From Alphaproteobacteria bacterium (GTDB lineage: Bacteria > Pseudomonadota > Alphaproteobacteria > Micropepsales > Micropepsaceae): a DNA stretch of 49,701 nt. The first letter of the stretch is position 1; the number at the start of each line of letters is the position of its first letter. Below, one piece after another: positions 1-17,265 of the stretch. The position numbers and the translations under genes are program-made. The DNA is taken from positions 1-49,701 of the forward strand of contig JAHFQC010000027.1 of assembly GCA_023259375.1 (NCBI GenBank), given 5' to 3'. Below the pieces are notes generated by a model. That model was not told the origin of the DNA, did not search any database, and saw nothing but the letters and a program-made list of their open reading frames with translations.

Positions 1-1
1 G

Positions 2-937
2 CTGGAAGCACGCGCCGGTTTCCGCTCCGATCTGTTCTCGTTTGCCCGCACGATCGTGCGCGGCACCGCCGAGCGCGACAAACCCAATAGCGAACGCCTG
101 CGCGAATTCACCGACTCGCGCCTCAAGATCGTGGAGAAGAACCTCAGCGATGCCCGCCCGGTTTATCCCGAACTGGAAAAGGTGATGCTCACCTTCTGGC
201 TGACCAAGCTGCGCGAGCACCTCACCGCCGATGCCGAAGGCACCAAAGTGTTCCTCGGCAAGGAGTCGCCGGAAAGCCTCGCCGAGAAGCTCATCGCCTC
301 CAAGCTGGCCGATCCGGCGGTGCGCAAGGCACTGTGGCAAGGCGGCAAGGCTGCGGTCGAGAAGAGCGACGATCCGATGATCAAGTTCGTGCTCGCCACC
401 GATGCCGCCTCCCGCGCCGCCCGCAAGACCTACGAGGATCGTGTCGAAGGCCCGAGCGATCGCGCCGACGAGAAGATCGCCAAGGCCCGCTTCGCCGTCT
501 ACGGCACCGCGACCTATCCCGATGCCACCCTGTCGCTGCGCCTCTCCTATGGCGCGGTGGAGGGCTGGAACGAGAAAGGCAAGCCGGTGCCGGCCTTCAC
601 CTATTTCCCCGGCCTCTATGACCGCGCCACCGGCAAGTTCCCGTTCGATCTGCCGCCGCGCTGGGGCGGCGCCAAGGACAAGCTGAGCACCAAGACGGTG
701 TTCGACTTCGCCACCACCAACGACATCATCGGCGGCAACTCCGGCTCGCCGGTGCTGAACGCCAAGGGCGACGTGATCGGCGCCGCCTTCGACGGCAACA
801 TCGAAAGCCTCGGCGGCGATTATTGGTACGACGGCAGTGTGAACCGCACCGTGGTCGTCACCACTGCCGCGATCGCCGAAGCCCTGAAGAAGATCTACGG
901 CCAGGATCGACTGGTGAAAGAACTGACGGGGAAATAA
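2..937 (+). CDS. S46 family dipeptidyl peptidase, C-terminal part (5' end outside window)
   Basis: The frame is open from the window edge and continues upstream, so only the C-terminal 311 residues or so are seen. It is closely similar along its whole length to the next gene, a full-length S46 peptidase. S46 enzymes (DPP7/DPP11) are exported serine peptidases that release dipeptides from peptide N-termini. The nucleophile motif GGNSGSPV is present. Eighteen residues after that Ser is Gly (AAFDGN), the DPP7-type residue; DPP11 enzymes have Arg there and prefer Asp/Glu. A preference for hydrophobic P1 residues is therefore inferred. A terminator hairpin follows 24 bp after the stop. Confidence 0.88.
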   Translation: MEARAGFRSDLFSFARTIVRGTAERDKPNSERLREFTDSRLKIVEKNLSDARPVYPELEKVMLTFWLTKLREHLTADAEGTKVFLGKESPESLAEKLIASKLADPAVRKALWQGGKAAVEKSDDPMIKFVLATDAASRAARKTYEDRVEGPSDRADEKIAKARFAVYGTATYPDATLSLRLSYGAVEGWNEKGKPVPAFTYFPGLYDRATGKFPFDLPPRWGGAKDKLSTKTVFDFATTNDIIGGNSGSPVLNAKGDVIGAAFDGNIESLGGDYWYDGSVNRTVVVTTAAIAEALKKIYGQDRLVKELTGK

Positions 938-960
938 ACCCAGCACGCATCATGTGCATG

Positions 961-992
961 AGGGCCGGTGGCAACGCCGGCCCTTCTCTTTT
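961..992 (+). terminator. Rho-independent terminator after the first S46 gene
   Basis: An 8-bp perfect stem (961-968 with 977-984, AGGGCCGG/CCGGCCCT) has an 8-nt loop and is followed by a T-rich tail (TTCTCTTTT). It separates the two S46 genes, so the second probably has its own promoter in 993-1202. No convincing promoter was picked there. Confidence 0.75.
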
Positions 993-1202
993 GTGCGAGC
1001 ACACTTCTGTACCCGGCATGCATCGACCTATGCGGTACGGTCAGACCCGTTGTGGTGCCGCGATGGGACTGAGAACTACGCCGCCGAGCAACAACATCAC
1101 GAACCGCAAAAAAACAGGCGGGCGCCGGTGCGGCAATTGTCCGACCAGCAGCCGCGCCACACGTCATACGCTTGGGCGACATCTTTCGGTTTAAAATCGC
1201 CC

Positions 1203-3254
1203 ATGAAAAGATTCATTGTCCCCGCCGCCATTTCCATCCTCGCCTGCTCGCCCGCGCTTGCCGACGAAGGCATGTGGACGTTCGACAACTTTCCGTCGCA
1301 AGCCGTCCAAGCCAAATACGGTGTGACCATCGACCGGCCATGGTTCGATGCGGTCCAGGCGGCGTCGGCCAAGCTGGGCTCGGGGTGTTCGTCGTCGATC
1401 GTGTCGCCGGAAGGGTTGGTACTGACCAACCATCACTGCGTGCGGTCCTGCATCCAGGCGAACTCAACCGCCTCGGCGGACTATGTCAAAGACGGCTTTC
1501 TTCCGGCCAAGCGCGAAGACGAAAAACGCTGCCCCGGCATGGCCGTGGAAATCCTCACATCCGTATCCGATGTCACCGCCCAGGTGAACGCGGCGACGAA
1601 TGGGGCCGCCGATTATCTCAAGGCGCGCGACGGCGCGATCGCGGCGATCGAGAAGCAGGCCTGCGAAGGCAAAGACACGTTCCGCTGCCAGGTGACGGCG
1701 CTCTATCAGGGCGGTCAGTTCAAGCTCTACACTTATCGCCGATACACGGATGTACGGCTGGCCTTTGTGCCGGACAAGCAGGCAGCCTTCTTCGGCGGCG
1801 ATACCGACAACTTCGCTTTCCCGCGCTACAATCTCGATGTCGGCATGGTCCGCCTCTACGAAAACGGCAAACCGCTCAAAACACCCCAACACCTGAGGTG
1901 GACCGCCGCCAATCCCGCCGTCAACGAAGCGGCGTTCGTATCCGGCAACCCCGCATCGACATCGCGGCTGATGACTGTCAGCGAACTTGAGGACCTGCGC
2001 GACATCACCATGCCCAACCAACTGATGACCTTGTCAGAGCTGCGCGGCACCCTCACGCAATTCGGGACCGAAAGTCCGGAGCACGCCCGCCAGATCAACA
2101 ATTACCTGTTCGGCATCGAAAACAGCTTCAAGGCCTATCGCGGCCGTTTCGAAGCCCTGCTCGATCCCGCCATGATGAGCGGCAAACGCGCGGCGGAGGC
2201 CGAGTTCAAGTCCAAGGTCGCGGCCAATCCCGAACTGGCGTCCGCCACCGGCACTCCCTGGGGCGAACTCGAAGCGGTTCAGAAGCAGCGTCTGGCGCTC
2301 GAAAAGCCTTACCTCTGGCTGGAAGCAAACGCTGGGTACAACTCCGATCTGTTCGACTATGCGCGCGCCATCGTCCGTGGAACCGCCGAGCGCAAAAAAA
2401 ACGAGCAGGAACGACTGCCCGAGTTCGGCGACAGCCGCCTGCCGGGGGTGCGGGACTTCCTCTCCCGCGACCGTGTCTTCTATGCCGACCTCGATCGGGT
2501 TCTTCTCACCTTCTGGTTGGCCAAGCTGCGCGAGAACCTGACGCCCGGATCGGCTGCTACCACGCTTTTCCTCGGCAAGGACTCGCCGGAGAGTTTGGCC
2601 GCCAAACTGATGCAGTCGAAGCTGGCCGATCCCGCTTATCGCACGGCGCTATGGGATGGCGGCCGCAAAGCCGTGGAAGCCAGCGACGATCCGATGATCC
2701 GCCTGGTGCTCGCCACCGATGCGGCGTCGCGCGCAGCACGCAAGGCCTACGAAACTCAAATCACCGACCCTACCGAAAGCGCCGAAGAGAAAATCGCGAA
2801 GGCCCGTTTCGCCATCTACGGAACGGGGGACTATCCCGACGCCACGCGGACCTTGCGTCTTTCTTATGGCGCCGTGACCGGCTGGAACGAGCACGGCGCG
2901 GGTATCTCGCCGTTCACCTACATTCCGGGCATTTACCAGCGCGCGACCGGCAAAACTCCCTATGCCCTTTCCGAACGCTGGATCGAGGTCGAGAAAAAAC
3001 TCAGCCCGGGAGTCGTCTTCAACTTCACGACGAGCAACGACGTCACCGGCGGCAATTCCGGGTCGCCGGTCCTGAACGCCAAGCGTGAGGTGATCGGCGT
3101 GATCTTCGACGGCAATACCGCGAGCCTCGGCGGCGACTACTGGTACGACGGCAAGAGCAACCGCGCCATCGCGGTATCCACCGCGGCCATCACCGAAGCC
3201 CTAAAGAAGGTCTATCACCAGGACCGGCTGGTGAAGGAGCTGACGGGGAAATAG
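1203..3254 (+). CDS. S46 family dipeptidyl peptidase (DPP7-like)
   Basis: The 683-residue protein starts with a clear signal peptide (MKRFIVPAAI..., cleavage expected after SPALA), which is why the ATG at 1203 is preferred to the longer open frame upstream. No strong Shine-Dalgarno is visible. S46 landmarks in order are the catalytic His region LTNHHC (about residues 74-79), the Asp-containing segment DTDNFAFPRYNLD, and the nucleophile motif TGGNSGSPV (Ser619). Gly637, 18 residues after the Ser, is the DPP7-type specificity residue (Arg in Asp/Glu-specific DPP11). The product is expected in the periplasm, degrading oligopeptides. It is a tandem paralogue of the gene ending at 937. A strong bidirectional terminator separates it from the convergent rpoC. 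Confidence 0.93.
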   Translation: MKRFIVPAAISILACSPALADEGMWTFDNFPSQAVQAKYGVTIDRPWFDAVQAASAKLGSGCSSSIVSPEGLVLTNHHCVRSCIQANSTASADYVKDGFLPAKREDEKRCPGMAVEILTSVSDVTAQVNAATNGAADYLKARDGAIAAIEKQACEGKDTFRCQVTALYQGGQFKLYTYRRYTDVRLAFVPDKQAAFFGGDTDNFAFPRYNLDVGMVRLYENGKPLKTPQHLRWTAANPAVNEAAFVSGNPASTSRLMTVSELEDLRDITMPNQLMTLSELRGTLTQFGTESPEHARQINNYLFGIENSFKAYRGRFEALLDPAMMSGKRAAEAEFKSKVAANPELASATGTPWGELEAVQKQRLALEKPYLWLEANAGYNSDLFDYARAIVRGTAERKKNEQERLPEFGDSRLPGVRDFLSRDRVFYADLDRVLLTFWLAKLRENLTPGSAATTLFLGKDSPESLAAKLMQSKLADPAYRTALWDGGRKAVEASDDPMIRLVLATDAASRAARKAYETQITDPTESAEEKIAKARFAIYGTGDYPDATRTLRLSYGAVTGWNEHGAGISPFTYIPGIYQRATGKTPYALSERWIEVEKKLSPGVVFNFTTSNDVTGGNSGSPVLNAKREVIGVIFDGNTASLGGDYWYDGKSNRAIAVSTAAITEALKKVYHQDRLVKELTGK

Positions 3255-3277
3255 CGCCGCTCTCTTCCACGCAAACA

Positions 3278-3313
3278 AAAAGGGCCGGTGTCGCCACCGG
3301 CCCTTCTTTATTC
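3278..3313. terminator. Bidirectional terminator between the S46 gene and rpoC
   Basis: A perfect 10-11 bp stem (AGGGCCGGTG 3281-3290 with 3295-3304) has the tetraloop TCGC. On the minus strand it is followed by TTTTTGTTT, a good end for the whole rplK-rpoC unit. On the plus strand it is followed by TTCTTTATT. Two convergent genes share it. Confidence 0.85.
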
Positions 3314-3326
3314 TGTAAGCAGTCCC

Positions 3327-7574
<4,248 letters not shown>

Positions 7575-7661
7575 TTGGGCTCTCTTTGCGAGTAAGCGTC
7601 GCTTCCGTCATTGCCACCCTCCCCCCTCGACTTGCCCAGGGAGAAGGCCCTCACCAGACCG

Positions 7662-7690
7662 CCGCGCGCCGGGCTTGCCGAAGCGCGCGG
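7662..7690 (-). other. Hairpin in the rpoB-rpoC intergenic region
   Basis: A perfect 8-bp GC stem (CCGCGCGC 7662-7669 with GCGCGCGG 7683-7690) and a 13-nt loop lie just after the rpoB stop. There is no U-tract, so it is more likely an mRNA processing or stability element, or a worn palindromic repeat, than a terminator. The rest of the 129-bp gap shows only the rpoC ribosome-binding site. Confidence 0.45.
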
Positions 7691-7703
7691 GGCCTCACAT
7701 CGT

Positions 7704-11789
<4,086 letters not shown>

Positions 11790-11925
11790 CCCGCCGATCC
11801 TTACTTTCCGACAATCCCGCCTAGCCAGGGCGATACCAACCCGGAAAAGACGCCCCGGGCCGGGCTAGAACTCTCGATTCCGCCAAATTAGTAAATGGCA
11901 GCACCGTTTAAGCGAAAATCACCGC

Positions 11926-11957
11926 CTCTTCCGGGTCGGTTCCCCGACCCGGAAGAG
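11926..11957 (-). terminator. Attenuator-like hairpin between rplL and rpoB
   Basis: A perfect 14-bp stem (11926-11939 with 11944-11957) has the tetraloop TTCC. On the minus strand a short T run (TTTT, 11915-11918) follows about 7 nt later, so termination would be partial. In E. coli the same gap holds an attenuator and an RNase III site that reduce rpoBC relative to rplJL. The position and shape here suggest the same role, by inference. A 14-bp stem is short for RNase III. Confidence 0.65.
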
Positions 11958-12012
11958 CAGTGTGTGAACGAAATATGCACGCGATCGCGGTTTTTCAAGC
12001 CGCGCCGCCTCC

Positions 12013-12387
12013 TTACTTCAGCTCGACCTTGGCACCGGCGTCTTCGAGCTGCTTCTTGATCTTTTCGGCTTCCGCCTTCGGAATGTCCGCCTTCACGTCC
12101 TTCGGGGCGCCTTCGACGAGGTCTTTGGCTTCCTTCAGGCCGAGTCCGGTGATCGCGCGGATTTCCTTGATCACGTTGATCTTCTTGTCGCCGGCCGCAG
12201 CCAGGACGACGGTGAATTCGGTCTTCTCAGCCGCCGGAGCAGCAGCCGCCGCCGGGCCAGCCGCCGCAACCGCGACCGGAGCCGCAGCCGAGACGCCCCA
12301 CTTTTCTTCGAGGGCCTTCGCCAGCTCAGCCGCCTCGAGGACGGTCAGGGCCGACAGATCGTTGACCAACTGTTCGATATTCGCCAT
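12013..12387 (-). CDS. rplL: 50S ribosomal protein L7/L12
   Basis: The 124-residue stalk protein has an N-terminal dimerisation domain ([20 protein letters not shown]), an Ala/Pro-rich hinge (about residues 36-52) and the C-terminal factor-binding domain ([35 protein letters not shown]). It binds L10 in several copies and recruits EF-Tu and EF-G to the ribosome. It lies 54 bp after rplJ, and the pair is preceded by an L10-type leader. Confidence 0.98.
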   Translation of the reverse strand: MANIEQLVNDLSALTVLEAAELAKALEEKWGVSAAAPVAVAAAGPAAAAAPAAEKTEFTVVLAAAGDKKINVIKEIRAITGLGLKEAKDLVEGAPKDVKADIPKAEAEKIKKQLEDAGAKVELK

Positions 12388-12441
12388 TTCTTGAATTCCT
12401 TGTGTCGTGTTTCGGGTTTGAATGTTGATGTCGGTTGTCGC

Positions 12442-12960
12442 TTACGCCGCTTCGCCTTTTTGGGAATACGCGCCGATAACCCTGGCCAGCTGACCTGCCG
12501 GCGCCGCAATGACGCCCGCGATTTTGGTAGCCGGAGCCTGGATGAGGCCGATCAGTTTGCCTCTCAGCTCGTCAAGCGACGGCAAGGTCGAAAGGGCTTC
12601 CACGCCCTTCGCGTCCAAAGTCGTCGATCCCACCGATCCGCCCAGCACAACAAGCTTGGCGTTGTCCTTGGCATAGTTCACCAGCACCTTCGAAGCCGCG
12701 ACCGGGTCCTTGCTGAACGCAATACCGGTCGGACCTTTGAAGAGATGGGAAATGCCTTCGATCGGCGTTCCCTGAAGCGCACGCATGGCCAGACGGTTCT
12801 TGGCCACCTTGAACGTCACTCCTTCTTTGCGCGCACGCGCGCGAAGGACGCTCAATTGGGCCACCGTCAGACCGGTGTAGTGGGCGACAACCACGGAGCC
12901 GGATTCCGCAAAGACGCCTTTCAGCTCTTCGACGACCTCCGCCTTCTTGGCTTTCTCCAC
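12442..12960 (-). CDS. rplJ: 50S ribosomal protein L10
   Basis: This 172-residue stalk base protein binds 23S rRNA and carries the L7/L12 dimers through its C-terminal helix. The start codon is GTG at 12960, set by the Shine-Dalgarno AAGGAGAG a few bases upstream; no in-frame ATG gives a full N-terminus. The N-terminal pattern ([20 protein letters not shown]) is typical of L10. L10 with L7/L12 is known to repress its own mRNA through the leader, which is visible just upstream. Confidence 0.97.
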   Translation of the reverse strand: MEKAKKAEVVEELKGVFAESGSVVVAHYTGLTVAQLSVLRARARKEGVTFKVAKNRLAMRALQGTPIEGISHLFKGPTGIAFSKDPVAASKVLVNYAKDNAKLVVLGGSVGSTTLDAKGVEALSTLPSLDELRGKLIGLIQAPATKIAGVIAAPAGQLARVIGAYSQKGEAA

Positions 12961-13166
12961 TGTGCTCTCCTTCTCGGCAGATTTCCCGAATTAAGGGAAA
13001 AATCACCGAACAACCGGTACACGTGGCGATCCGTGCACCGCCCTGTTGCTACTCCTGCCCCAGGGTTCAAACCCGAACCCCGTCTGCGCTGGGATGTTTA
13101 AGCCGTGAGGCCCCAGTGGTCTCGGACAGGTTTTCCAGCCATCGCCGGCCGGAAACTCAAAATACC
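12961..13166 (-). promoter_or_regulatory. rplJ leader, probable L10 autoregulatory RNA
   Basis: The 206-bp gap between rplA and rplJ is long for this operon. On the minus strand it contains CCTGTCCGAGACC (13118-13130), which I recall as conserved in alphaproteobacterial L10 leaders, followed by GC-rich segments that can pair (GGGTT...AACCC near 13060-13085). L10(L7/L12) binding to such leaders represses rplJL translation in several phyla. The assignment rests on position plus this motif; a covariance-model match would settle it. Confidence 0.6.
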
Positions 13167-13877
13167 TTAGCCTTCGCCGCCGCCAGCGTTGACCGAGGCC
13201 AGCGCGATCTTCACGCCGGGGCCCATGGTCGAGCTGATGGAGATCTTCTTCACATAAGTGCCCTTGGCGCCGAGCGGCTTGGCCTTGACGACGCTGTCGA
13301 CGAACGCCTTGACGTTGGCGGTGATGGCATCCTCGGTGAACGAGGCCTTGCCGATACCGGCCTGCACGATGCCCGCCTTCTCGACGCGAAACTCGACCGC
13401 GCCGCCCTTGGCGTTCTTGATCGCCGTCTTGACGTCCATGGTCACGGTACCGACCTTCGGGTTCGGCATCAGGCCGCGCGGGCCCAACACCTTCGCCAGA
13501 CGGCCGACCATGCCCATCATATCGGGGGTCGCGATGCAGCGGTCGAAGTTGATTTCGCCCTTCTGCACCTGCTCGGCAATTTCTTCGGCACCGACGAGAT
13601 CGGCACCAGCAGCCTTGGCTTCATCAGCCTTGGGGCCCTTGGCGAACACGGCGACGCGCACGGTGCGGCCGGTGCCCGCCGGCAGCGCGACGACGCCACG
13701 GACCATCTGGTCGGCATGACGCGGATCGACGCCGAGGTTCATCGAAATCTCGATGGTCTCGTCGAACTTGGCAGTGGCGCGCGACTTGATGAGCTTCACG
13801 GCTTCATCGACGACATAGGCCTTGTTGGCGTCAACGCCTTCGACGGCCTTCTTGAAACGCTTGGAGATCTTGGCCAT
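13167..13877 (-). CDS. rplA: 50S ribosomal protein L1
   Basis: The 236-residue protein has the L1 landmarks [12 protein letters not shown], the block [16 protein letters not shown] and the C-terminal strand [18 protein letters not shown]1 forms the mobile stalk that guides deacylated tRNA out of the E site. In many bacteria it also represses its own rplKA mRNA. It begins 6 bp after the rplK stop, so the two are translated together. Confidence 0.98.
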   Translation of the reverse strand: MAKISKRFKKAVEGVDANKAYVVDEAVKLIKSRATAKFDETIEISMNLGVDPRHADQMVRGVVALPAGTGRTVRVAVFAKGPKADEAKAAGADLVGAEEIAEQVQKGEINFDRCIATPDMMGMVGRLAKVLGPRGLMPNPKVGTVTMDVKTAIKNAKGGAVEFRVEKAGIVQAGIGKASFTEDAITANVKAFVDSVVKAKPLGAKGTYVKKISISSTMGPGVKIALASVNAGGGEG

Positions 13878-13883
13878 CGGTTC

Positions 13884-14312
13884 TTACTCCACCACCCGGA
13901 TGCCCATCGAACGCGCCGAACCCTCAATGAGGAGCATGGCGTTCTCGACGTCGTTGGCGTTGAGGTCTTTCATCTTCGCCTGGGCGATTTCGCGGACCTG
14001 TGCTTTGGTGACGGAGCCGACCCAATCGCGGCCTGGCGCCTTCGAGGCGGACTGCAGCTTGGCGGCCTTCTTCAGGAAATAGGACGCCGGCGGCGTCTTC
14101 ATCTCAAAGGTGAAGGACTTGTCCGAGAACACGGTGATATTCACCGGAATCGGCATGCCCTTTTCCATTTCCTGCGTTTTGGCGTTGAAGCCTTTGCAGA
14201 ATTCCATGATGTTCAGTCCGCGCTGACCGAGCGCGGGACCGATCGGCGGCGACGGATTGGCCGAGCCGGCCGGCACCTGAAGTTTGATGTACCCTACAAT
14301 TTTCTTTGCCAC
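13884..14312 (-). CDS. rplK: 50S ribosomal protein L11
   Basis: The 142-residue protein has the proline-rich N-terminal hinge ([20 protein letters not shown]) and the C-terminal rRNA-binding domain. L11 contacts the GTPase-associated centre and is needed for RelA-type sensing of uncharged tRNA; an Rsh is encoded at 36-38 kb. The start is GTG at 14312 behind AAGGAGG. The gene lies 70 bp after nusG. Confidence 0.98.
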   Translation of the reverse strand: MAKKIVGYIKLQVPAGSANPSPPIGPALGQRGLNIMEFCKGFNAKTQEMEKGMPIPVNITVFSDKSFTFEMKTPPASYFLKKAAKLQSASKAPGRDWVGSVTKAQVREIAQAKMKDLNANDVENAMLLIEGSARSMGIRVVE

Positions 14313-14382
14313 TTTGTGTCCGCCTCCTTAGCGGTTTGCGGTGCAATCGGGGCTTGGCCGCCCCTCCCGCGCTAGCCGCAGA

Positions 14383-14934
14383 TCAGATCTTTTCGACCTG
14401 CGTGAATTCCAGTTCGACCGGCGTGGCGCGGCCGAAGATCGACACGGCAACCTTGAGGCGCGAACGGTCTTCGTCGACCTCTTCCACCGTGCCGTTGAAC
14501 GACGTGAACGGGCCGTCGGCCACCTTGACCTGCTCGCCAACCTCGAACGTAACGGTCGACTTCGGCTTGTCGGCGCTCTCGGTGACCTGATGCAGGATGC
14601 GATCGACTTCGCCCTGGCGCAGCGGCATCGGCTTGTTGTTCTGCCCGAGGAAGCCCGTGACCTTGGCCACGTTCTTGATCAGGTGATAGGCCTCGTCGGT
14701 CAGCCTGGCGCGCACCAGCACATAGCCGGGCAGGAACTTGCGCTCGGCATTGACCTTCTGGCCGCGGCGAACTTCCAAAACCTCTTCGGTCGGAACGAGG
14801 ACTTCCTCGATGAGATCGGAAAGGCCCTGCTGTTCAGCCTGGCGCTTGATCTCCTCCGACACCTTCTTTTCGAAGTTCGAATAGGTATGGACAATGTACC
14901 ACTTGGCGTCCGACATGGTGCCTGCTTCGCTCAT
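14383..14934 (-). CDS. nusG: Transcription termination/antitermination factor NusG
   Basis: NusG binds RNA polymerase through its NGN domain ([15 protein letters not shown]..., about residues 11-115) and Rho or ribosomal protein S10 through its C-terminal KOW domain ([20 protein letters not shown]). The ATG at 14934 has an AGGTGA box 7 nt upstream and gives 183 residues. An internal ATG at 14916 ([10 protein letters not shown]) gives the 177 residues more usual in the class, but its ribosome-binding site is weaker. secE ends 16 bp upstream. Confidence 0.97.
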   Translation of the reverse strand: MSEAGTMSDAKWYIVHTYSNFEKKVSEEIKRQAEQQGLSDLIEEVLVPTEEVLEVRRGQKVNAERKFLPGYVLVRARLTDEAYHLIKNVAKVTGFLGQNNKPMPLRQGEVDRILHQVTESADKPKSTVTFEVGEQVKVADGPFTSFNGTVEEVDEDRSRLKVAVSIFGRATPVELEFTQVEKI

Positions 14935-14950
14935 CCGTTCACCTGGGCCA

Positions 14951-15211
14951 TCAGCCCACTGCGCCGATCAACAGGCGTTCGCCAAGGGCGAGCACCGTGT
15001 CGACGACAAAGAAAAAAATGACCGTCAACAAGACCATGAAGAAGACCATCACGGTGGTCCACTTGGTCTCTTTCCAGGTCGGCCACGTGACCTTCTTCAT
15101 TTCGCGTACGGTTTCGCCGTACAGCGAGAGCAGCCCGCCACGACGATGCACCGGAGCCGGCAGCTGAGTGCCGCCCGCGGCGTCTGCAGTCTTTTTCGTC
15201 GTATCGGCCAT
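14951..15211 (-). CDS. secE: Preprotein translocase subunit SecE
   Basis: The 86-residue protein has a single transmembrane segment (about residues 52-72, [19 protein letters not shown]) preceded by the conserved amphipathic motif [14 protein letters not shown]. SecE clamps SecY in the membrane channel. The gene sits between tRNA-Trp (18 bp upstream) and nusG, the standard order. Confidence 0.97.
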   Translation of the reverse strand: MADTTKKTADAAGGTQLPAPVHRRGGLLSLYGETVREMKKVTWPTWKETKWTTVMVFFMVLLTVIFFFVVDTVLALGERLLIGAVG

Positions 15212-15229
15212 TTCCGTCCTTCGAAAAAA

Positions 15230-15305
<76 letters not shown>

Positions 15306-15308
15306 ACA

Positions 15309-15349
15309 CAAAAAGTCATGGCCGGGCAGCACCAACGCGACCCGGCCAT
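15309..15349 (-). terminator. Terminator-like hairpin after tuf
   Basis: A perfect 9-bp stem (ATGGCCGGG/CCCGGCCAT, 15318-15326 with 15341-15349) is followed on the minus strand by GACTTTTT. It lies between the tuf stop and tRNA-Trp, so it probably reduces read-through into tRNA-Trp-secE-nusG. The stem matches the core of the palindromic repeats at 32.2 and 33.2 kb. Confidence 0.65.
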
Positions 15350-15353
15350 CAAA

Positions 15354-16544
<1,191 letters not shown>

Positions 16545-16698
16545 CGTCGTGCCCTTTGTCTCTTCAAGCCCGCAGATGCGGGAAAGTCCTTTGCCTCTAC
16601 TCAGCCGACCCGCCCTCGCCTTCCGGCTACAGCGCGACAGCCTTTACCGCTCTATCGGGGCGGCTTGCCGAGCCGAAGCCGCATTCCGCGGCAAGGGC

Positions 16699-16772
16699 TG
16701 GAGCGGGTGAAGGGAATCGAACCCTCGTCATCAGCTTGGAAGGCTGTTGCTCTACCATTGAGCTACACCCGC
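16699..16772 (-). tRNA. tRNA-Gly (UCC anticodon)
   Basis: This is a 74-nt cloverleaf with encoded CCA. The acceptor GCGGGTG pairs with CACCCGC, the D-arm contains TAGCTCAATGGTAGAGC, the anticodon loop CTTCCAA carries TCC (16738-16740 on the complement), and the T-arm is GGTTCGATTCC. It is 154 bp upstream of tuf in the same direction; that gap holds only the tuf ribosome-binding site. Confidence 0.97.
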
Positions 16773-16872
16773 CTGTTCGACTCCTTTTTCGCTACCAATA
16801 AAACTTACGACCACCTCCGGCTTTTCAGCCTTCGCAGCGACGGCCCCATTGGCATTCATTCTACCCGGAAAC

Positions 16873-16957
16873 TGGTGGGGGAGGTTGGACTCGAACCAAC
16901 GAAGGCTTAGCCAGCGGATTTACAGTCCGCCCCCTTTGCCGCTCGGGACACTCCCCC
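16873..16957 (-). tRNA. tRNA-Tyr (GUA anticodon)
   Basis: This is an 85-nt class II tRNA with a long variable arm and encoded CCA. The acceptor GGGGGAG pairs with CTCCCCC, and the anticodon GTA lies at 16921-16923 on the complement (ACTGTAAATC). It is probably the first gene of the tRNA-tuf-rpoBC block. Confidence 0.97.
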
Positions 16958-17062
16958 ATAACTGAATTCAATGACTTAAGATGGACGGCGACGTGTAAGT
17001 CTCGCCCGCCCATCAGGGTAGAACGCTGTTTATGCCTCCGGGAGTCGCGCTGCGGATTGGGG

Positions 17063-17091
17063 GTTATTGGTCAAACGCTTAAGTGTGTCAA
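17063..17091 (-). promoter_or_regulatory. Candidate sigma-70 promoter for the tRNA-Tyr/tRNA-Gly/tuf block
   Basis: On the minus strand a perfect -35 TTGACA (17086-17091) is followed after 17 bp by AATAAC (17063-17068), which matches four of six -10 positions. The leader to tRNA-Tyr would be about 100 nt. The spacing and -35 are good and the -10 is weak. Confidence 0.5.
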
Positions 17092-17249
17092 TAGCTCACT
17101 AACGCGGGGAAAGCCGAATTTTGCTTCCCGCGGGAATCTGTCCCGCAAAGTGCCTTCCCTCTCCCCTTTTGACAACCCCGGGCTAGCCCCAATAGTTAAC
17201 GTACCGGGTGAATTAGGACTGAATTCCTGCATACTTTCCGCTACAGTCC

Positions 17250-17257
17250 TATATATA
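17250..17257 (+). promoter_or_regulatory. -10 box of rlmB, implying a nearly leaderless mRNA
   Basis: The TATATATA run ends only 8 bp before the rlmB ATG (17266), and there is no Shine-Dalgarno. Transcription from this box would start at about 17262-17266, on or next to the ATG. No good -35 was found. Confidence 0.45.
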
Positions 17258-17265
17258 CGCGCGCC

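Larger units (their letters stand above)
16958..17265. other. Divergent intergenic region (308 bp) between tRNA-Tyr and rlmB
   Basis: No coding frame was found. The region holds a candidate minus-strand promoter for the tRNA-tuf block (17063-17091), a GC hairpin around 17127-17145 (GCGGGA...TCCCGC), and the rlmB -10 box at its right end. Confidence 0.7.
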
